Origin: Sulfurovum sp.
GTDB taxonomy: Bacteria; Campylobacterota; Campylobacteria; Campylobacterales; Sulfurovaceae
Direction of reading: 5' to 3'
NCBI GenBank assembly: GCA_026985755.1
Contig: JALSPX010000190.1
Location: 1 to 9,658 of the forward strand
DNA: 9,658 nucleotides
In this document: positions 5,901-9,658 of the stretch, piece after piece
How the letters are laid out: every line of letters begins with the position of its first letter
Position numbering within the stretch: position 1 is the first letter of the stretch
Position numbers and translations under genes: made by a program
Notes under the pieces: model-generated
What the model saw: only the letters and a program-made list of their open reading frames with translations
Told to the model about the DNA's origin: nothing
Databases searched by the model: none

Positions 5901-7465
5901 GATACTCAAAGTTATTGATACCCACCACCAAAGAGACACCAAATGACGCTACACTGGCAAGCCATATTTATCTTATCCGCGGAGGTTTTATACAATCTGT
6001 GGGAGGCTCTGGACTGTATAATTTTTTGCCACTGGGTAAAAAGATATTGGACAAAGTGCGTGCAGTAGTGAAAGAGGAGCTAGATAAGGCAGGATGCCAG
6101 GAAGTATCACTTTCTTTTGTGACGCCTGCATCATTGTGGCAAGAGAGTGGAAGACTGGACAAATATGGTAAAGAACTTTTACGCTTTAAAGATAGAAAAA
6201 ACAATGATTTTATACTAGGTCCAACGCATGAAGAGATGATGGTAAACTTGGTACGTCAAACGGTGAAGTCATATAAGCAACTGCCACTTAATGTCTATCA
6301 GATAAATCTCAAGTTTCGTGATGAGATACGCCCACGATTTGGACTCATGCGTGGACGTGAGTTTTTGATGAAAGATGCTTACAGTTTTCATGCCTCCACC
6401 GAAGATATGCAAAGAGAATTTGCTCTGATGGAAGAGACGTATAAAAAAATATTTCTACGTTTAGGCTTAGAATTTAGAGTGGTAGAAGCGGATTCTGGAG
6501 CTATAGGTGGGAGTGGTTCTAAAGAGTTTATGATACTTGCAGACTCGGGAGAAGACACGATAGTAGTCTGTGACAGTTGTGAATATGGTGCCAATATCGA
6601 AGCAGCTATCTCAAAGCCTAAATCGTATGATGCTAATACGGAAATAAAAATCATTACAATGAAAGCTCTTTATGATGATGGTGAGAGCAAAATTGTGCAT
6701 TTTGCAGTGCCAGCATCGATAGAACTTCAAGAGGTGAAGGCATGCAATGCTGTCAATGCCAATGATCTCGTAGCGTGTGATGAGAGTGCTACTATGACTA
6801 CACTGATTGTCGATAGTGCACTCAAAGGATTAGAGACTTTAGAAGCAGATGAAAAAAGCTATGCCGATATCTCTTCTGTATGTGAGGGGGACAGCTGTGT
6901 GCATTGTGAGGGTACCTTACGCTATACCAAAGGGATAGAAGCAGGGCATATCTTCCAACTTGGCACACAGTACTCTGAGCCTTTGGCATGTAACTTCTTG
7001 GATGAAAATGGAAAATCTAAGCCTATGGTGATGGGTACCTATGGTATCGGGGTGAGTCGCCTACTCGCAGGAATTATAGAGCAAAACCATGATGATAAAG
7101 GGTGTATTTGGACAAAAGAGTCTGCACCATTTGAGCTAGATATCATTGTTGCCAATGCCAAAGATGAAGCACAATCTTTACTAGGTGAAAACCTCTATGC
7201 CAAACTGCATACAGTCAGACACCTCGATGTGCTACTTGATGATAGAACCAAAGAGCGTTTTGGTCCAAAAATGAAAGATTTTGAGCTACTGGGAATTCCG
7301 TATGCCTTGGTGATAGGTAAAGGGCTATCTGAGGGTAAAATAGAGTTGATTCATAGAAAAGATATGAGTAAGGTTGAATTCACTTTTGATCCTGAGACCA
7401 TTGGTCAATTTAAATATTTTGATGCTCTAGCAGCAGACATCTATAAATATATTAGAGAAAACTAG
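5897..7465 (+). CDS. proS: Prolyl-tRNA synthetase with a shortened editing insertion
   Basis: A 522-residue class II synthetase that charges tRNA(Pro). The start is the GTG of the GTGA overlap with hemA, with AAAGGA at 5883-5888. Visible in order: TFVTPASLWQESGR-type region near 75-90 (here SFVTPASLW), GPTHEEMM, motif 2 around FRDEIRPRFGLMRGREF at 140-156 and KDAYSFH, motif 3 MGTYGIGVSR at 379-388, then an anticodon-binding domain with LLDDR and FGPKMKDFELLGIPY. Bacterial ProRS carries an INS editing domain (roughly 160-180 residues) between motifs 2 and 3. Here the stretch between the paired C225/C228 and C334/C337 is only about 90 residues (238-328). It keeps a recognisable core near 249-295 but lacks the TP-x-x-x-T-I helix and the GAN-x-x-x-x-H loop, so Ala-tRNA(Pro) editing in cis is doubtful. 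Aminoacylation should be intact. Confidence 0.95.
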   Translation: MRYSKLLIPTTKETPNDATLASHIYLIRGGFIQSVGGSGLYNFLPLGKKILDKVRAVVKEELDKAGCQEVSLSFVTPASLWQESGRLDKYGKELLRFKDRKNNDFILGPTHEEMMVNLVRQTVKSYKQLPLNVYQINLKFRDEIRPRFGLMRGREFLMKDAYSFHASTEDMQREFALMEETYKKIFLRLGLEFRVVEADSGAIGGSGSKEFMILADSGEDTIVVCDSCEYGANIEAAISKPKSYDANTEIKIITMKALYDDGESKIVHFAVPASIELQEVKACNAVNANDLVACDESATMTTLIVDSALKGLETLEADEKSYADISSVCEGDSCVHCEGTLRYTKGIEAGHIFQLGTQYSEPLACNFLDENGKSKPMVMGTYGIGVSRLLAGIIEQNHDDKGCIWTKESAPFELDIIVANAKDEAQSLLGENLYAKLHTVRHLDVLLDDRTKERFGPKMKDFELLGIPYALVIGKGLSEGKIELIHRKDMSKVEFTFDPETIGQFKYFDALAADIYKYIREN

Positions 7466-7891
7466 ATGATAATCCTGTTGATACCCTTTTTCTTATTAGA
7501 ACTTTATCTTTCGCTAAAGGTTGGTGAAAATATAGGTTTTTTCTCTTCGGTAGTTTGGATTATACTTAGTTTTTTTCTAGGGATGCAACTGTTACAAAAA
7601 TCTTCCTATAAAATGATGGGCAATATGGATGCTTTACGTCAAGGTAAACTTGATATGCGTAGCTTTCAAAATGCAAGTATGTCGTACCTGATGGCAGCTA
7701 TTTTACTTATTATCCCAGGAGTATTGAGTGACTTTTTGGGTCTTTTTGCATTACTCTATTCTCTTTATTTACAATTTATTGCTAAAATAACACCTGAACA
7801 AAAAAACAACAACTTTAAAACACAAGGAGATGATGATGTCATTGATGTCGAAATTATTGATGAGCACAGTTGTAGCGACCGTAGCTCTTAG
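7466..7891 (+). CDS. fxsA: FxsA family inner-membrane protein
   Basis: A 141-residue integral membrane protein. The ATG follows the proS stop directly (TAGATG), with no clear Shine-Dalgarno, so reinitiation is likely. Hydrophobic segments lie at about 1-17, 23-43, 72-88 and 90-106. The IIPGVLSDFLGL stretch at 82-93 is the family hallmark (PG followed by a short polar turn between two helices), and the hydrophilic tail contains VIDVEI at 125-130, like the V-I-D/E-x-E ending of other FxsA proteins. E. coli FxsA relieves phage T7 exclusion by the F plasmid when overproduced; its normal role is not established. A membrane protein at this place also occurs in C. jejuni (Cj0544, from memory), so it belongs to the conserved block. 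The last 18 codons overlap the start of the dsb gene in another frame. Confidence 0.85.
   Translation: MIILLIPFFLLELYLSLKVGENIGFFSSVVWIILSFFLGMQLLQKSSYKMMGNMDALRQGKLDMRSFQNASMSYLMAAILLIIPGVLSDFLGLFALLYSLYLQFIAKITPEQKNNNFKTQGDDDVIDVEIIDEHSCSDRSS
7824..7838 (+). promoter_or_regulatory. Ribosome binding site choosing among three consecutive ATGs (dsb gene)
   Basis: AAGGAG (7824-7829) is directly followed by ATGATGATG (7830-7838). Spacing is 0, 3 and 6 bases for the three candidates; only the third (7836) is at a normal distance. The site lies inside fxsA codons, so it is a strong Shine-Dalgarno placed within an upstream gene. Confidence 0.65.
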
Positions 7892-8669
7892 TGCCAATGC
7901 ACAACCAGATAATAAGGATTTAGTAAATTATATTAAAAGTAATATAGTAAAAAATCCACAAGTAAAAGTAAATGGTTTGACAATTATAGAGTCTAAAACA
8001 GATAAAAATTTACCAGGATGGAACATACTGTTGACTACAATGGATTTAGAATTTCAAGGTAAAGAGATTCATGCTCCTGAGATGATGTTTATTAAAGATG
8101 GACTCATTACTGGTAGTTTGGTAGATTTAAAAACAGGTGAGAGTTATAGAGATAATATCAAACCAACAGTAAAAGAGTCTTATTATGATGATAAGCATTT
8201 ATTGTTTGGAAATAAAGATGCCAAACATAAAATGATTGTATTTTCTGACCCACAATGTCCATTCTGTAAAGAGACAGTGCCAGGTATTTTGAAAGCTGCA
8301 AAAGAGCATCCTAAAGAGATAGCACTCTATTATTACCATTTACCTCTTTTACGTATTCACCCTGTATCAGATGTCTTGACACGCGTGATGCATGTAGCAC
8401 AAGAAGAGGGTAAAAGTGATATTACTGAGAAAATCTATTCATTAAAAATAAATCCACGAGAAACAAATACTACTAAAATACTAGAAGCTGTGAAAAAGCA
8501 TACAGGATACGAAGTGACTGCAGCACAAATAGATAAAAAAGAAGTAAAAGATGCCATAAAAGCAGATATGGATACAGCTGGAAAAATGATGGTGTCTGGT
8601 ACACCGACTATCTATATAGATGGAGAGTGGGATAAGAAGCGTGATGGGTATAAAAAACTTATCAAATAA
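7836..8669 (+). CDS. Exported DsbC/DsbG-like thiol-disulfide oxidoreductase or isomerase
   Basis: About 277 residues from the preferred ATG at 7836 (279 from 7830). The N-terminus is a signal peptide: a lysine-bearing start, hydrophobic LLMSTVVATVALS, and a likely cleavage after ANA before QPDN, so the mature protein is periplasmic. Residues about 25-110 resemble the N-terminal dimerisation region of DsbC-type proteins. The thioredoxin-fold half begins near HKMIVFSDPQCPFCKET, with the active-site CPFC at 141-144, and ends with the cis-proline loop GTPTIYIDG (T256-P257). C141 and C144 are the only cysteines. The family shuffles or reduces protein disulfides in the periplasm; whether this one oxidises, isomerises or reduces cannot be decided, and no DsbD partner is in the window. 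It sits between fxsA and hemC, where I recall no such gene in C. jejuni or H. pylori. A role in cytochrome c thiol handling is possible but is inference. Confidence 0.82.
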   Translation: MSLMSKLLMSTVVATVALSANAQPDNKDLVNYIKSNIVKNPQVKVNGLTIIESKTDKNLPGWNILLTTMDLEFQGKEIHAPEMMFIKDGLITGSLVDLKTGESYRDNIKPTVKESYYDDKHLLFGNKDAKHKMIVFSDPQCPFCKETVPGILKAAKEHPKEIALYYYHLPLLRIHPVSDVLTRVMHVAQEEGKSDITEKIYSLKINPRETNTTKILEAVKKHTGYEVTAAQIDKKEVKDAIKADMDTAGKMMVSGTPTIYIDGEWDKKRDGYKKLIK

Positions 8670-8688
8670 ATTAATATAAAGTAGTAAA

Positions 8689-9642
8689 GTGGAAAAACTC
8701 ATCATAGCCACAAGATCCAGTGCTTTGGCTCTATGGCAGGCATATCATATCAAAGAACGTATAGAAGCGTCTTTCCCTGAAGTCACTGTAGAACTCAACG
8801 AAATCACCTCAAAAGGTGATAAAATACTCGATAAACCTTTGGCACTCATAGGTGGTAAAGGGCACTTTACTAAAGAGTTAGAAGATGAGATGCTTGCAGG
8901 TAATGCACACTTGGCAGTACATTCCCTCAAAGATGTACCGACATATATTCCTGAAGGTTTAGAACTTTGTGCTATTACTAGACGTCAAGACCAAAGTGAT
9001 GTGCTTCTCTCTCATACCTATAAAAGTTTAGATGAATTGCCTCAAGGTGCGACAGTAGGAACAACAAGTCTACGTAGACGTATGCAACTACTAGAATGCC
9101 GCCCAGATCTCAAAGTAAAAGAACTTAGAGGTAATGTCAACACAAGACTACGTAAACTCCAAGAGGGGCAGTATGATGCGATTATCCTTGCATATATTGG
9201 TCTGCATAGACTTGACTTACTCAAAGATATTCCCTATGTAGAAAAACTAGACTTTTTCATACCTCCTATGGGACAAGCTGCGTTGGGTATCGAGATAGTC
9301 TCTTCAAATGATAAAGTACGTGAAATTGCGATGACATTAAATGATGTCAATACTTTTATTTCTACCAAGCTAGAACGTGATTTCGTCTCCACTATCGGTG
9401 CAGGATGCTCTGCCCCTGTGGCGGTGAATGCCATTATTTCTGGCGAGGAGATTACTATAAAAGCAATGCTAGGCTACCCAGATGGTACACACATTATGCA
9501 CAAAGAATTGACAGCTAAAGTAGATGAGTGTGATGAACTAGGCACACAACTTGCCAAAGAGATGATAGCTGAAGGTGCACTTGATATTTTAGAAAAAGCA
9601 GAGCGTATTGCTTTTAAAGATGAGATGCCACAAAGATTGTAG
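8689..9642 (+). CDS. hemC: Hydroxymethylbilane synthase (porphobilinogen deaminase)
   Basis: A 317-residue cytosolic enzyme that joins four porphobilinogen units into hydroxymethylbilane, the linear tetrapyrrole precursor of haem. The N-terminus IIATRSSALALWQA, GGKGHFTKELE, HSLKDVP at 78-84 (catalytic D82, equal to D84 in E. coli), the arginine-rich TTSLRRRMQLL and ELRGNVNTRLRKL substrate sites, and GAGCSAPV with the dipyrromethane-cofactor cysteine C240 (C242 in E. coli) are all present. Length is normal and nothing is missing. The start is a GTG 19 bp after the dsb stop with only a weak purine stretch (AAAGTAG) as Shine-Dalgarno; the protein alignment supports it. Together with hemA in the same run it links two steps of haem synthesis. 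Only 16 bp follow its stop before the window ends. Confidence 0.96.
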   Translation: MEKLIIATRSSALALWQAYHIKERIEASFPEVTVELNEITSKGDKILDKPLALIGGKGHFTKELEDEMLAGNAHLAVHSLKDVPTYIPEGLELCAITRRQDQSDVLLSHTYKSLDELPQGATVGTTSLRRRMQLLECRPDLKVKELRGNVNTRLRKLQEGQYDAIILAYIGLHRLDLLKDIPYVEKLDFFIPPMGQAALGIEIVSSNDKVREIAMTLNDVNTFISTKLERDFVSTIGAGCSAPVAVNAIISGEEITIKAMLGYPDGTHIMHKELTAKVDECDELGTQLAKEMIAEGALDILEKAERIAFKDEMPQRL

Positions 9643-9658
9643 GATTTGACTTTTTTTG

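Noticed and set aside
8670..8688. TATAAA-like -10 between the dsb gene and hemC
   Set aside because: The 19-bp gap places it too close to the hemC start for a normal leader, and it lacks the TGN extension seen in the other promoters.
9643..9658. T-rich end after hemC as a terminator or start of another gene
   Set aside because: A T-run is present but no stem precedes it, and 16 bp is too little to call either a terminator or a downstream gene.

Overview
The window reads as chromosomal DNA from a Campylobacterota (epsilonproteobacterial) organism, most likely a Sulfurovum- or Sulfurimonas-like sulfur oxidiser. Three things point there: the block DUF2018 gene - polyprenyl synthase - hemA - proS - fxsA - hemC, which I remember as the order around HP0242-HP0237 in Helicobacter pylori and Cj0541-Cj0545 in Campylobacter jejuni; AT-rich coding sequence; and promoters with a TTTG-N-TATAAT type extended -10 and no clear -35. 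The genus is inferred from memory of synteny, not from a search. All genes are on the plus strand, coding density is very high, and no tRNA, rRNA, CRISPR array, insertion sequence or phage gene is visible. No stretch over 300 bases lacks a gene.

Region 1 (1-1264) holds the 3' end of a CCA-adding tRNA nucleotidyltransferase, overlapped by 14 bp by a second, unrelated-looking Pol-beta-superfamily nucleotidyltransferase of the RlaP type (PF10127). Their coupling suggests a shared role in RNA 3'-end repair or modification, though no RNA ligase is present in the window.

Region 2 (1265-3381) has two genes that each seem to have their own promoter: a single-cysteine ArsC-family reductase and a YbiT-type ABC-F ATPase. 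A small tandem repeat with an embedded palindrome lies between them.

Region 3 (3382-9642) is one tightly packed run: DUF2018 protein, long-chain polyprenyl diphosphate synthase (quinone tail), HemA (first committed step of haem synthesis from glutamyl-tRNA), ProRS, FxsA membrane protein, an exported DsbC-like thiol-disulfide protein, and HemC. Junctions are short or overlapping (TAATG, GTGA, TAG-ATG, a 56-bp overlap, then a 19-bp gap). Quinones, haem and disulfide chemistry all serve the respiratory envelope, so co-expression makes sense.

The points most worth a second look are the cca/RlaP pair, a ProRS whose editing insertion is cut to about 90 residues and lacks two hallmark segments, and the dsb gene whose signal-peptide code is overprinted on the FxsA tail. 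I did not find a clearly new multi-gene defence or mobile system.
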